Source: Trichobilharzia regenti (taxonomy: Eukaryota; Platyhelminthes; Trematoda; Strigeidida; Schistosomatidae). From it: a DNA stretch of 64,000 nt. The notes under the pieces were generated by a model. The model was not told the origin of the DNA, ran no database searches, and saw nothing but the letters and a program-made list of their open reading frames with translations. The stretch lies in assembly GCA_944472135.2 (NCBI GenBank), contig OX235265.1:42939459-43003458 (forward strand), read 5' to 3'. Below, in pieces: positions 12,000 through 23,373 of the stretch. A program made the translations under genes and the position numbers. Position 1 is the first letter of the stretch. Every line of letters starts with the position of its first letter.

Positions 12000-14900
12000 T
12001 TAACTTAATGTAATCATTCCTTTCTCAGGCGTGAGGCTAGCAACCCCACCCTGTAAACAAAATTGCTAAAGAAACTTCAGTACGATGAACCTCTTTGCAC
12101 CAAAAGAAAAAGTCTGTGTGGGAACATGGAACGTCCGAACTATGTACGAGACTGGGAAAGCTGCCCAGATCGCCAACGAGATGAAAAGATACGGAATACA
12201 AGTGCTGGGAATATGTGAAAGCAGATGGAATGGGAGTGGACTCACCAAATTGTCAACGGGTGAGTCAGTGATCTACTCCGGTCACCCAGAAGATAACCAC
12301 ACGCACACCGAGGGCGTGGCTATCATGATGTCACCAACGGCAACGAAAGCCCTGATACAATGGGAGGCGATTTCGTCCAGGATAATGACCGCCAGATTCA
12401 ACTCCAAAGGAAGGAAAGTGTCAATCATACAATGTTATGCACCCACAAACAACGCAGACCTCGAAAACAAAGAAGAATTCTACAGGCAACTACAGGCAAC
12501 AATGGACAATACTCCAGCTGGCGACATGAAAATACTAATGGGAGACATGAACGCCAAACTGGGACCAGACAATACAGGAAGGGAACTCATCATGGGTAGA
12601 GAAGCTCTAGGAGAAATGAATGAAAACGGAGAACTCTTCGCCGACTTCTGCGCCTTCAACGAACTGGTGATTGGTGGCAGTGTATACAAGCACAAAGATA
12701 TCCACAAGGCTACATGGGTGTCACCAGACGGGCAAACCAAAAACCAAATCGACTTCATCTCAATCTCAAGGAAGTGGAGGCGCAGCCTACTGGACACAAA
12801 AGCAAGAAGAGGAGCAGACGTTGGCTCAGACCACTATCTCGTACAAGGGACAATCCAAATCAAATTAAAAGCTTTCAGGGAATCAGGAGCTGCAGATAGA
12901 CCACAAGCCAAGTTCAACACTCAAAAGCTGAAGGACCAGGCTACAAAGGACATCTTCATTGCAAGCATAAAGGACAAAGCCGAGACACAAATCAACACCA
13001 GCGAAAAGGTCAGCGTCGAAAAGCACTGGAACAACTTGAAAACGGTGTGGAGCCAAACCTGCATAGAAATTCTAGGCAGAAAAAAGAGACAGGACAAACA
13101 GTGGCTCACTACGGACACTTGGAAACTAATAGAAGAGAGAAGGACAGTGAAGCAAAAGATTATCCAGTGCACTGACGAGCAACAAAAACAGGAGCTGAAT
13201 GCAAGCTACAATACACTGAACAAAAGAGTGAAGAAGAGTGCCAGGGAAGACAAAAGAAAATATTATGAAACCATGGCAAACGAAGCAGAACAAGCTGCAG
13301 GCAAAGGAGACCTCGCCACACTCTACCAAACAACTAGGAACCTTTCGGGCAAACGTTCGACACAGATTAAGCCAATAAAGGACGACAATGGAAAGTCAAT
13401 CACCAAAGAGGTGGAACAGAGAAAGCACTGGGTTGAACACTTCAAAAGACTTCTAAATCGTCCGCCACCTACAACACGTCCAGCAATACCAACAACGGAA
13501 GCAGAACTACCAGTGAACACTGACCCCCCGACGAAATCAGAAGTCCTGAATGCAATCAAGATGCTAAAAGCTGGGAAAACACCGGGACCAGATGGAATCC
13601 CAGCAGAGGCTTTGAAAATAGACCCAGAGACAACAGCGGACTTGATGACACCACTGCTGGAGAAGGTGTGGAAAGAGGGCAAAGTACCCGAGGATTGGAA
13701 GAACGGATACTTATTCAAACTTCCAAAGAAAGGAGACTTAAGTCAATGTAAAAACTGGCGTGGAATTATGCTTCTGTCCATTCCAAGCAAGATACTAAGT
13801 CGCATCATCCTGGAGAGAATCAAACAAGCCCTAGATGAAAAACTTCGTCCGGAACAGGCTGGATTCAGGAGAAACAAATCATGTATTGATCAAATCGCCA
13901 CTCTACGGATCATCATTGAACAAAGCTTGGAATGGCAGTCACCTCTCTATCTCAACTTCATCGACTTTGAAAAGGCCTTCGACAGCGTCGATCGAGAGGT
14001 CATTTGGAAACTACTTCGCTACTACGGGGTCCCATCGACAATTATACACCTCATCCAACAGTTATACGACAATGCTGCATGCCAAGTAATCCACAACGGG
14101 AAACTTACGGAAGCCTTCGAAGTGAGGACGGGAGTGAGGCAAGGCTGTCTACTATCACCAATGATCTTCCTGATTGCAATTGATTGGATAATGCGACAGA
14201 CAACGGCAACCAACGAGGGAACAGGCATAAAATGGACTGACACAAAAGACTTGGAGGATCTGGATTTCGCCGATGATATATGTCTGATTTCCCATAAACT
14301 GGAAGATATGCAAGTGAAAAGTAACAAGTTGGCAGAAGAAGCATCAAAGATAGGACTTCACGTGAACATAGATAAAACAGAGATGATGAAGATTCCTAGC
14401 CAACATCAACAGCAACAACAACAGACAACAATAAGCATAAATGGGAAGAACCTGAAAGAAACAACCTCCTTCACCTACCTGGGAAGCATCGTCTCAACTA
14501 CAGGCGGAACTGACGAGGACATCAAAGCCAGAATCGGAAAAGCAAGACAAGCTTTCATTACTCTCAAATCTGTGTGGAGGTCAACAGCACTCAGCATCAA
14601 AAATAAGATCCGGATTTTCAACTCCAATGTGAAGTCAGTGCTACTATACGGATCAGAGACTTGGCGAGTCATAAAGAGCATCTCAAACAAACTTCAAACC
14701 TTCATTAACAGCTGTCTCCGCTCAATACTCAAGATCAGATGGCCAGAAAAGATCAGCAACAGGGATCTCTGGGAGCGAACCAATCAGGAACCGATTGTGA
14801 AACAAATAGGCAGAAAGAAATGGAGATGGATTGGCCATACGCTGAGGAAACCATCAAGTGACATCACTAGACAAGCCCTCGAGTGGAACCCGAAAGGGAG

Positions 14901-15082
14901 GCGGCGAGTTGGTCGTCAGTGCGAGGGTGACTTGGGGGAGGTCATGTGGAGAGGAGATGAAAGCAGGTGGGCAGACTTGGAGCGGGGTGAAAAAGTTGTC
15001 AGAAAACAGAAGGCAATGGAGGTGCACAGCTGAAGCCCTATGTTCCTCTAGGAACTAAAGGATACAATAATAATAATAATTT
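12000..15082 (+). mobile_element. RTE-clade non-LTR retrotransposon (SR2-like), nearly full length
   Basis: A single long ORF with N-terminal AP endonuclease and C-terminal reverse transcriptase, followed by a very short 3' UTR and an (AAT)n tail at 15065-15081, which is the RTE hallmark. The 5' border is approximate. It is nested in the left-arm-specific block. Confidence 0.82.
12085..15033 (+). CDS. RTE-type endonuclease/reverse transcriptase polyprotein, 982 codons
   Basis: The apurinic-like endonuclease spans about residues 8-255: [22 protein letters not shown] (~152-159) and SDHY (S248-D249-H250), so the catalytic signature is complete. Reverse transcriptase spans about 480-780: [47 protein letters not shown] (motif A), [10 protein letters not shown] (motif B) and LDFADD (motif C, F728-A-D-D731). 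A C-terminal segment follows with YLGSIVS and [10 protein letters not shown]. It would nick target DNA and copy its RNA by target-primed reverse transcription. The ATG at 12085 is the first in frame and lies just ahead of the endonuclease. Around 14905-14930 the reading shifts. The expected C-terminus (VTWGRSC...EALCSSRN) lies in the next frame, ending at 15058, so the last ~40 residues of this ORF are out of frame. Catalytic domains are intact. Confidence 0.85.
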   Translation: MNLFAPKEKVCVGTWNVRTMYETGKAAQIANEMKRYGIQVLGICESRWNGSGLTKLSTGESVIYSGHPEDNHTHTEGVAIMMSPTATKALIQWEAISSRIMTARFNSKGRKVSIIQCYAPTNNADLENKEEFYRQLQATMDNTPAGDMKILMGDMNAKLGPDNTGRELIMGREALGEMNENGELFADFCAFNELVIGGSVYKHKDIHKATWVSPDGQTKNQIDFISISRKWRRSLLDTKARRGADVGSDHYLVQGTIQIKLKAFRESGAADRPQAKFNTQKLKDQATKDIFIASIKDKAETQINTSEKVSVEKHWNNLKTVWSQTCIEILGRKKRQDKQWLTTDTWKLIEERRTVKQKIIQCTDEQQKQELNASYNTLNKRVKKSAREDKRKYYETMANEAEQAAGKGDLATLYQTTRNLSGKRSTQIKPIKDDNGKSITKEVEQRKHWVEHFKRLLNRPPPTTRPAIPTTEAELPVNTDPPTKSEVLNAIKMLKAGKTPGPDGIPAEALKIDPETTADLMTPLLEKVWKEGKVPEDWKNGYLFKLPKKGDLSQCKNWRGIMLLSIPSKILSRIILERIKQALDEKLRPEQAGFRRNKSCIDQIATLRIIIEQSLEWQSPLYLNFIDFEKAFDSVDREVIWKLLRYYGVPSTIIHLIQQLYDNAACQVIHNGKLTEAFEVRTGVRQGCLLSPMIFLIAIDWIMRQTTATNEGTGIKWTDTKDLEDLDFADDICLISHKLEDMQVKSNKLAEEASKIGLHVNIDKTEMMKIPSQHQQQQQQTTISINGKNLKETTSFTYLGSIVSTTGGTDEDIKARIGKARQAFITLKSVWRSTALSIKNKIRIFNSNVKSVLLYGSETWRVIKSISNKLQTFINSCLRSILKIRWPEKISNRDLWERTNQEPIVKQIGRKKWRWIGHTLRKPSSDITRQALEWNPKGRRRVGRQCEGDLGEVMWRGDESRWADLERGEKVVRKQKAMEVHS

Positions 15083-16868
15083 TCACTAAGCTGTGTTGAT
15101 AAAAGTAACACTGGAAATAATTATAATGTCATCCACACCTTTTAATATTTTACATATGTATATACTAATATAATAATGCTTATTAATCATGCATGTTCAA
15201 TTCTTAAATTGGATTGTTATTAAAATACTTAAAATGATTAGAATATCTATGCGGAAAACGTTCTCTTGCTTAATCACGCTTGTTTCCCTTATTACACTCA
15301 ATTATTGAGCCTAGTGTGTTATTTGATATACGAATTATATTACTGACTATACTCTTATCATATCTGGTTTCATTTACTCTACGGCTCCCTGTAGACTAAC
15401 TACCATTCTTCAGTATACACACACTGCAGTTTTGTTAACCAAATGCCAAAATTTTGTTGGTTCTGTGTTAATATCTTTTTATAATATGTCTAGACACGTT
15501 ACTTTTCAATGTTAGATGTTTACTATATATAAGTACACTAAGTCCTGCCAGCCGGCCTTACCTTCAGTTCATACTACCTACATTGATCCCTAACTATAGT
15601 GTTCCGCTGAATCTTGCTCCACTATTCACAAAACCTATTCCTTTTACTCTTTAAGTTTTTGACTTCTTATAAAGTAATCTGTTCATTAGGATGCATGTAC
15701 ACGTACATAATATGTTCATAAAGATATACGTGGAGACCTATTGGAAGCACTCATTAAGAAAGCTAGGGAGATGGAATATGGGGTACGAACATGTCTGGTA
15801 CCAAGCAGTATATTTGCGGTAGCCACAATAATCACAGTCTCAGAGCCTAACATCAAAACACGAGGGAGTGTGGTGCTAGCTGATCAGTAGATATGACGGT
15901 GGTCACTAAGGTGAATCACTCCATTCTTCAGGAACAGCAATATGCAATTTGAAGGCTCGAGATATTTCTGATTTTTATGAGGGCATAGATCTTAATCTTG
16001 AAAAAGATAATAACGAACGCCTTGAAAGATCATGCCTCTACCTTTAAATATATACCATTCGCTCAGCTTATTGTTGAGATGCGACCATGTGAGCTCTGCA
16101 CAGATTTATGGGGCATCTTATAAATTGACTTGCTGTCCATTGTCAGAACTTTAAACTTCACAATGTCTTATCTCATTCATTTTCTAATAACGTCTTTACT
16201 TGATCCTCATCATATTCCATTAAACCTAACATTTTATAGCTCTATATGAATTTGATTCGACTTGTGCTATTCCTATTCTCTGGAGGGTACGGTTGTGCAC
16301 CAAATAGACGAAAGGGCATGAAATAAAAACAACTGGCTTGAAAATAATTGTATTGAAGTCAAAAGTGGACATCATGATGGTACGAAGTATATTGGTATCA
16401 TTATACATTGCAAATGAACGTTGTCGGCCTAAGGATTAATTACTTCCCCATTCTGTTTACTATATAGATGTGTTTATCAATGATATGTTGCACTTGCTGG
16501 ATTTATTACACTTTAATGATTCACATTAGCACTTTAACTTTTGTAAAACGGCTTCCAATCCCTTGTAAACGTTGTACTTACCTCAATATTGGTTGGTTAT
16601 CGTATGCCTACAACCACGGGATGAAAACGAAACGAATTCAGTTTTCCCGCGCAACCTGGAGGACAACTGTACAATTCAACAACTATACGGCCTGGTTCAG
16701 ACAATGAGTGTTTTTATTTATATATCAAATATTTAACTGTTGAAACATTATTAACTTGTAGACAATTTAAGATTTGACAATATACAATACTTGATCGTGC
16801 CTGTGAAAATGGCACGCATTTTCATGTAAATTTACGTTTATATGAAAATAAAAGCTATTACTATTATT
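15083..16868. other. Non-coding AT-rich sequence
   Basis: 1.8 kb with no recognisable gene, RNA gene or repeat motif. Frames of 60-79 codons (16226-16408, 16468-16707) lack any domain. It may be the 3' UTR of the CR1 remnant interrupted by the RTE insertion. Confidence 0.4.
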
Positions 16869-17187
16869 AATGATTTTCACCAGTCCAGTGGGACTACCCG
16901 AAATCTCGACATATCTGACAAACTTTAAACAAAAGTGCAACGTCAACCCCAAAAGTGAACTTCAATGAGAAACCCTGTTCGGATAACCAACTTAATGGTA
17001 AACACTAACTCTAAATCCAACTCTTTTGCTATGGCGCTAATATTCTGACCGGAAAACGGCTATTGAATGCCTAAAAAACAAGCTGACGAGTACACTCTTC
17101 CTTACCGTGCAAATAATATCAGTGACCACATACACTTGGTGACAAAAATAATCACAGCTAACCGCAGTCCATGACACTTAAAATGTC
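16869..17187 (+). repeat. Left-arm segment matching 58074-58392 inverted
   Basis: Near-identical inverted match. It joins the left-arm-specific block to the CR1 fragment. Its partner in the right arm is separated from the CR1 copy by the 3.1-kb right-specific block. Confidence 0.8.
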
Positions 17188-18721
17188 TTATACCCAGCTC
17201 AAAGATATACACAAGAGCCCAACTAAATTTGATAAGTTCTTTGGCACACTGGATATACTTGGCTGGAAACAAACTGTCACTGCACCCACAAGAGGTAATA
17301 ACGTACTAGACTTAATCTTCTGCTGCAATATAAGTCCCATTTCAACCCTAGTACGCTCTGAGTTTTCAGGGAGCGACCAGAAAACAGTGATGCGTGAACT
17401 GCCACTTCCACTGAGTAGCAATGCAGCTCATATCTCCACTTCACAACAAGTAAAATATAGGAACTATGGTAAGGCAAACTGGGCCTTAGTTGAGTCGATG
17501 CTAAGATCCTCCAAATGGGATGAATACTTCACTACTGATGACCTCCCGAGAGCCCTAACCATCTTATGCCATAACTCAAACACGTGCTTAGATGCTTTTA
17601 TCCCACTCCAAACACTAAAGGTTTTCTCACATAGAAAGTCATTCAAAAAACCAAAGGATCGTATGAAACTGAAGAGACTCTCAACAAGTTACTTCAAATA
17701 CCACGACTTTGGCACTCTAGGTCTAATACTTAACACCCTTAGCTCCATCTCACAGGCTGGAGATTTCCGTATGAGGAATGAAGAACGCACCGCAGTAGCC
17801 AGTCCTGCTGGAGTGTATGCACTCACAGAAATCTTAAGGAAGCGAATGAATCGCAAAAATCACAGCACTTCTCTCCTCATAGACAAAGATGGGCTGTGCA
17901 CTAACTCTGCACACATATGTGAACTATTCAACAAAACGTTTGCAAGTAACTACCTTAAGCCCTCAGTCCAGTTACTTGATATACACCCTGCTACTAATAT
18001 GGCACAAACTCCGTCTGCACTCACACCAAACCAAGTTAGCACTGTTGAATTCAATTACACTAATATTAACCAAACTATAAGAACCCTCAAAAGTTCAAAA
18101 GGTTTTGGTACTGACGGTATGTCATCCTATTTTTATAAAGATGGTGGCCCTGACATTCCTCTACTGCTGCTTAAAATATTCACAACGTCCCTAGAAACCC
18201 AAACTTGCCCTGATATATATATGCTTAAACACAAATCTGGCTCGAAAACAGATTTCGGTAACTACCGGCCGATCAATATCACACCTATCGCATCTAGAAT
18301 AATGGAGAGACTAGTTAAAGATAACCTGATCAAACATATGCCTGGCTGCCACATTATAATTCCGAACCAACATGAATCCCTAAAATCCAGATCTTGTTTA
18401 GCATGCCACCCAGACTTCTTTAAGTTTGCGACCAGCAGTCGTGACAGACGGCAACTAGCACTTATCATCTACTTTGACATTTCTAAGGCATTTGACCGTG
18501 TCGACCATTTACTGCTAATACACAGGCTGAACTCCTTAGGAATACGTGACCCATCATTAGGATGGCTTAAATCATACATTAACAAAAGGTGCCAAATAAT
18601 TAAACTCGGGTCTGTAACTTCCAAACCTAGCCCAATCAATTCTGGTGTAGTACAAGGTAGTGTCATTGGATCCCTCCTATTTGCACTATATATCAATGAT
18701 ATATGCTTTCAATGCAGTTGA
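17171..18721 (+). pseudogene. CR1-type ORF2 fragment, cut at its 3' end by an LTR
   Basis: 516 codons covering the end of the endonuclease (GNNVLDLIFC, then GSDQKTVMRE) and most of the reverse transcriptase: NYRPINITPIASRIMERLV, YFDISKAFDRVDH (motif A) and SGVVQGSVIGSLLF (motif B). The endonuclease SDH triplet reads SDQ, losing the catalytic histidine. The RT ends at LYINDIC, before the catalytic motif C, where the LTR at 18706 begins; the last few codons are LTR-derived. Near-identical to 53444-55096 (inverted) and to the 5' half of 48045-50594. Confidence 0.85.
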
Positions 18722-19070
18722 CGATTCAAGAATCAATTCATGATTGTTTGCTCAAACCCAACTCCATATTTTTCACGGGAGTCATCAATACGGAAAACGT
18801 CGTCTCATCGTTCGCTGTTCGGTGAAAGAGAGAAAACTATCAGAAGTATTATCGTGATTTATTGTTATAACATTTATTCGTAGACCTTGTGTATAATAAC
18901 CTTATTGTTGGTTACATATTGGCGAAGGAATAAAGGATTCTCGAGTCGCCAATCAGTGTTTTGGTTTTCTCGTTGGTTAATACAAATGGTTTCTGAAAGT
19001 CCTCCAGGAACAGCGTGAGGTCCAGTGTACTGAGACCTAGACATCGACAGTTTATGAGAGTTGGTTGACA
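18706..19070 (+). repeat. LTR of a diverged Bel/Pao-like subfamily (about 365 bp)
   Basis: Alignable by eye with the 359-bp LTR family but clearly diverged; ends ...gttggttgaca. It is followed by a leader and gag. The inverted twin is at 53095-53459. It interrupts the CR1 ORF2 in both arms, so this insertion predates the palindrome duplication. Confidence 0.78.
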
Positions 19071-19178
19071 GTTTCTGATAGTTTTGGATAGTTTCTGTTC
19101 GTCTTTCCTCGTGTCTGCCCGTCTTCTTTGGACAAATGTTATCTGGAACTTTACTGGACTGTTTGGTCAAGTTTAGTG

Positions 19179-19883
19179 ATGTCTAGGTCAAAGAAGGGAC
19201 AAAGCGTCTTGGAAGCAGACGGGAAAGTAAGCAATGCTGAGTTGCTTGTTTATTGTAATGATATGTATAATGCTCAGCATGATGAGTCTGTTGTTCATGG
19301 TCCGCCGTCTGGAGATAATAGGAATTTTAAACTGCCTAAGTTCGAGCCTCGGTGATTCGGCGGAAACCCAGCTGATCATCCACAGTTTGTCACAGAGTCT
19401 GAGGGCAAATTGGGTGGTTTTGTAATAAATGAGGAAATCAAGTTATTGTATTTATTAAGATATTGCACTGGAGACGCTTCAAGAGCTATACAGTGTTGTA
19501 AGGTTGTTCCCGCGAACGAAGTGTGGTGAGAGAAGGCCGTGAGACAATATGAGCACGGCTGATTCAACAACCAATCACTGCAAAGTTAACGTGGCAAAAT
19601 ATGATTCGCAGATGGAGAACTCTAATTGTCGAGGAATCCTGAATCAACCAATCAGAAGAGTGCGTTTGTCTGCCTAACTTCTGATAAACAACCAATCAGA
19701 TAGCTGCGCTTGTCTACTTGCATAAGCTATAATAATGTATGTAAAATATGTATAAAAACGTGTTGAATTTCATAATAAAACGATCTGTTGCCAGGCCCTT
19801 GTCGTCTGTTGTTACAGAAGGATAAATTGAGGCTAGGATTATACTGCGTCAAAGATCCGGAACAGCATCAATGATTAAATGAA
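19179..19883 (+). pseudogene. gag of the diverged Bel/Pao-like subfamily, truncated
   Basis: Starts MSRSKKGQSVLEADGK, homologous to MPGSKKGQSVLDANRK of the main family. A TGA after LPKFEPR (19353-19355) breaks the frame. The sequence continues in frame with GGNPAD and YLLRYCTGDASRAIQCC, is interrupted by the solo LTR at 19522-19816, resumes with an RQRSGTASM segment and stops abruptly at 19883, where the terminus of a minus-strand LTR begins. The inverted twin is 52580-52986. Confidence 0.8.
19522..19816 (+). mobile_element. Solo LTR of a different (Gypsy-like) retrotransposon
   Basis: 295 bp starting TGTGGTGAG and ending GTTACA, flanked by the 4-bp duplication gaag (19518-19521 and 19817-19820). 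It contains a TATA-like tataaaaa (~19751) and an aataaaa poly(A) signal (~19773) in plus orientation. The matching right-arm site (~52636-52650) has the uninterrupted gag sequence. The length and 4-bp duplication fit Gypsy-type elements such as schistosome Boudicca, but I could not compare sequences. Confidence 0.75.
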
Positions 19884-20242
19884 TGTCAGTCTCGTCTCGT
19901 AAACCGTTAATGCCCAGCTATTGCTACGCTGGGACTCACGCTGTCCCTCGAAGCTTCTCAGAAACGCTTAGTACAAACAGACGCAAAAGCCAGAACGCAG
20001 TTTGGCGATTCGAGAATTATTTTTTATAACACCAACATATAACCAATATTACAACTAAGGTCTATGAACAAATATTACAATAATAAATCACAATATTACT
20101 TCTGACGGTTTTCTCCTGACTTCTTTCTGAACAGCGACCGATAAGACGATGACCTGCTGATCGATGCCTCCGCGAAAATTGGGGAAGTTGGGTTTGAGCA
20201 AACAACCGTGAATTGATCGTTCAATCTTCAACTACATTGACA
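19884..20242 (-). repeat. Main-family LTR, minus orientation
   Basis: 359 bp. The outer end TGTCAG sits directly on the truncated diverged gag. The inner end is followed by the reverse-oriented polypurine tract (ctccccggc), marking it as a 3' LTR. It is the counterpart of 52221-52579 in the right arm. Confidence 0.88.
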
Positions 20243-20947
20243 CTCCCCGGCAAAAAACGGATCCATTCCTTTTTTCCATCACGACCAATACACGTTGACT
20301 TGGATGCCATTGCGAGAACCTCGGTCACACGGACAAAGCTGAAATGGAAAACAAACAGAAAAGCCAACACACCACAGGCATACTCACAGCACAATCTCAC
20401 ACATCGATGACGAACTGCACGTTACAGTTGAACGCATTCTCATTCAACAAAATCGACACTTGCTAGAATGACTCCTGCAGAATGAAACGTGACCATAGCA
20501 GCACCTCATGATACTCTTCGAACATCCTCTTATCTGCTCACTACCAATTACCACTGCAATCGCTTGTCACTCATTCTGCCTCAGTTCTAGTAACGGTGAC
20601 GTATGCGAGCCTCAGTCGTTTACACTCTTTCTCGCCGGTGTGTGGGACCGCAGCTAACAATTATCTCCGTATGCATATCATTCTCAGCAATAGCCTCCCC
20701 GGCGTATACGACCCATCTGCTGTCTTTAACATCAATCAATTCACTCACGAATGCAGAAGACTAGAATCAACTTCAGAAGTAAGCACAACGAAAATTTTAA
20801 CAAAATTATGCAATAACAACAAGGTACGAAAACAACGAGTAAACACAATGAATCCAAAATCACCAATTGATATGACACACCACACGTATATACAAACAGT
20901 ACACATAACCTCGCAGATCATGTCTTGATGGAATTCCTGTGAAGAAT

Positions 20948-21362
20948 CGCAGGACTTACATCAGTACGCCTGCAACCCTTCTCAGGTTGACGATTGTAGG
21001 TTGAAGAATGTCGGGACACAAACGAGATTAACGAACAATTACATTATTTGAAACCCACTCAATTATTTAACACAAACATATGTACAATCAAGACATCAAA
21101 TGTTGTGGTTTCTGCCTTGATGAACTACCCTTGAAGAACTGTAGGACTTACAGCAGTACGCCTACATTCCTTCTCAGGTTGATAACACAAGTGGAAGACG
21201 TCCGTACACAAACAAAAATTATCAACAGACAGATGAAAGATGATATCAATCCAGCATATGCAACATGAACATGTGTACAAAATCACACACCAAGCACGTT
21301 GGGCTGCTTGTTGATGCGCTACCCTTTGAAGAATTGTAGGACTTACAGCAGTACGCCTACAA
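20948..21362 (-). repeat. Hairpin triplet, inverted copy
   Basis: Hairpins at 20948-20974, 21140-21166 and 21334-21362 on the minus strand, the same three as at 4964-5378. The C-G for T-A exchange of the third hairpin is preserved. Confidence 0.68.
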
Positions 21363-21536
21363 CCCATCTTAGGTTGACGCCCTAGGTTGGAAAATCGTCA
21401 CAGAGTTCATTTGCTGACTCCCTTCTATCAGCTATATCCTCAAATCTGAACGGTGACACGCCCATTTCATTGTATCGTGGAATGTGGATGACTAGCAAAC
21501 ATACGACGTATGTGACCGACCAAGCTTGGCTACAGG

Positions 21537-22842
21537 TTAATTTACACCAAAGATAATCACATTCAAATAGTAACTTGAAAGGCTTTTATTCGTACAAGCC
21601 GGTTTAAGAATTACCCTCTCGTACACACCTGGCTGATCCTCACTAAACTGGCCATTGACTTTCGTCCTTTCAAATGCACCAATACTATCAAAGTCATTGC
21701 ACAAGATACTTGAGTTGATAAGCGTCTGTTTCATCGTGGATGACAACACAAACGACAACTGATTGATAACAGTTGATGAGCGTAGCGGTGGATCAGAAGC
21801 TGTTGTTGTTCGGCTTTCAGGAAATTGTCTACCTGCAAGACCACCACCACTGCTGTCTTTTACTTTTAGTTCGCGTTTAGCACTATCATCTGATGATAGG
21901 TGGGCTACTCGCTGATCAATCACACTGACGGTCTCACAAGTATCCATACCCTCTGCAACTGCATCTCCATTTAATTCTACTTCACGTTGTAGTTGTACAG
22001 AACCTTTATTCAACTCAGCAGTAGTAGGCATTCCCCTTATCTCATCATGATCAACCAAAGACAAATGTGCACTATCATGATCATTATCACAAATATTCAA
22101 TTTACCGTCATCTATCTGGTCGACTCCATCATTTTCAAAACCTTTATCAACAGCAGTAGGTGATTTGGGTTCTTCCTCACAAATCCTAAAAGGTTTTATA
22201 CCTTCACTCTGACTAGTAACACCTTGTAAAGTTGTGGAGTCAGAACTGCACTCTGAAACTGTATCTCATATCTTCTTTGGTGTCGTTTGTTACACTCTAT
22301 TCAACATTATCTTACCGTTTGCATCTGCAGGCTTCTTCACTGCACCATTATCGTCACACAATTCGCAGTCACACCTTGATTTCACACTCAGCTTACCAGG
22401 AAACTTGGTTACAGTTCGCTCTTGTGTGCAACTCGTGCAAATTTGTAAACCGCAACCCTGTCTGTCTCGCAACTTGTAACCTATCTGTTGGGGACGTCCC
22501 ACTAATGCTGTTACACTCACGAAGTCTATGTGGACTGCTAGACACCATAAAGCTTTCTCGATATCCGTTTCGCTGAGACCTTTCCGTCATAAATGATTGC
22601 GGTTCGCACTCAGACTGCTCTATTCTAGGGATGGGATGCTAGATACTGGCAAACCTGCTCGTAGATTGATTGACACTACCTCTCACCAGTTTCAGAATAT
22701 CATCGAACATTGGCTCAATACCTACATCATCTATACGAGAGCTTATCATTACCCACTTACTTTGCAGTCGAAAAGGTAGGCGTCACGCCAATACACCTGG
22801 TTCGGAACTTGAGTTCAGATCACTCATGTACTTCATCGAAAT
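21537..22842 (-). pseudogene. Bel/Pao-like gag remnant, minus strand
   Basis: The C-terminal 187 codons (21537-22100) are open and end in SYYLNVIIFGVN. Upstream the coding sense continues to about 22250, then becomes patchy and more diverged (22290-22850) with frame changes. It is joined at about 22842 to LTR sequence at roughly gag residue 170, so the N-terminal third is missing. The zinc-knuckle region again retains H and the last C (NLHELHTRANC) without a proper CCHC. Confidence 0.75.
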
Positions 22843-22878
22843 CTATGAACAAAAATTACAATAATAAATCACAATACT
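22843..22878 (-). repeat. Left piece of a minus-strand LTR split by the nested element
   Basis: 36 bp of mid-LTR sequence ending acaatact, which continues on the other side of the insertion at 40706. The 5-bp duplication at the junction is atact (22874-22878) versus atata (40706-40710); the LTR consensus there is atatt. Confidence 0.65.
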
Positions 22879-23228
22879 TGTCAATGCTGTTGAAGATTGA
22901 ACGATCAATTCACGGTTGTTTGCTCAAAACCAACTTCCCCAATTTTCGCGGAGGCACCAATACGACAGTAATCGTCACACCTATCTCTGTTCAGAAAGAA
23001 GTCAGTAGAAAACTGTCAGAAGTAATATTGCGATTTGTTATTGTAATATTTGTTCACAGACCTTAGTGTTTATATGTTGGTGTAACCATAAAGAATACTC
23101 GAGTCAACATTTGATGTTTTGGTTTATTCTTCCGTTATTACTCAGCGTTTCTGAAAAAATTCAAGGGACAGCGTGGGCCCGAGCGTAGCGAGAGCTGGGC
23201 ATTAACGGTTTATGAGACGTGACTGACA
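22879..23228 (+). repeat. 5' LTR of the plus-strand gag-only element
   Basis: 350 bp, TGTCAATG...CTGACA, shorter than the 359-bp LTRs by a small internal deletion near ttagtgtttatatg. It is followed by a leader beginning gtttctgacagttgaaac. Confidence 0.85.
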
Positions 23229-23373
23229 GTTTCTGACAGTTGAAACAGATTCTGGCGGATTCCGAGAGTTGGCGAAAGTTTGGACAGTTTCCGTTCATCT
23301 TTCCTGGTACCGGTCAAGTCCTCTTTGAACAAGCAATATCTGGGACTGTTTTGGAATTGAGTCAAGTTCAACA
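23229..23373 (+). promoter_or_regulatory. Leader between LTR and gag, with a possible primer-binding site
   Basis: 145 bp. The stretch tggcggattccgag, starting about 30 bases after the LTR, has the TGG start expected of a tRNA primer-binding site, but it lies further from the LTR than usual. Tentative. Confidence 0.25.

Larger units (their letters stand above)
9597..16871 (+). other. 7.3-kb block present in the left arm, absent from the right arm
   Basis: In the right arm the flanks are joined directly at 58390 (reverse complement reads ggacaatcaatgatttt). In the left arm the same bases are separated by 7.3 kb, with aat on both sides (9594-9596 and 16869-16871). The left edge coincides with the start of a 5'-truncated CR1 fragment. 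The right edge is a (ATT)-rich tail after aataaaag, as at non-LTR element 3' ends. It may be one non-LTR insertion with an RTE nested in it, or a deletion in the right arm by microhomology. Confidence 0.65.
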
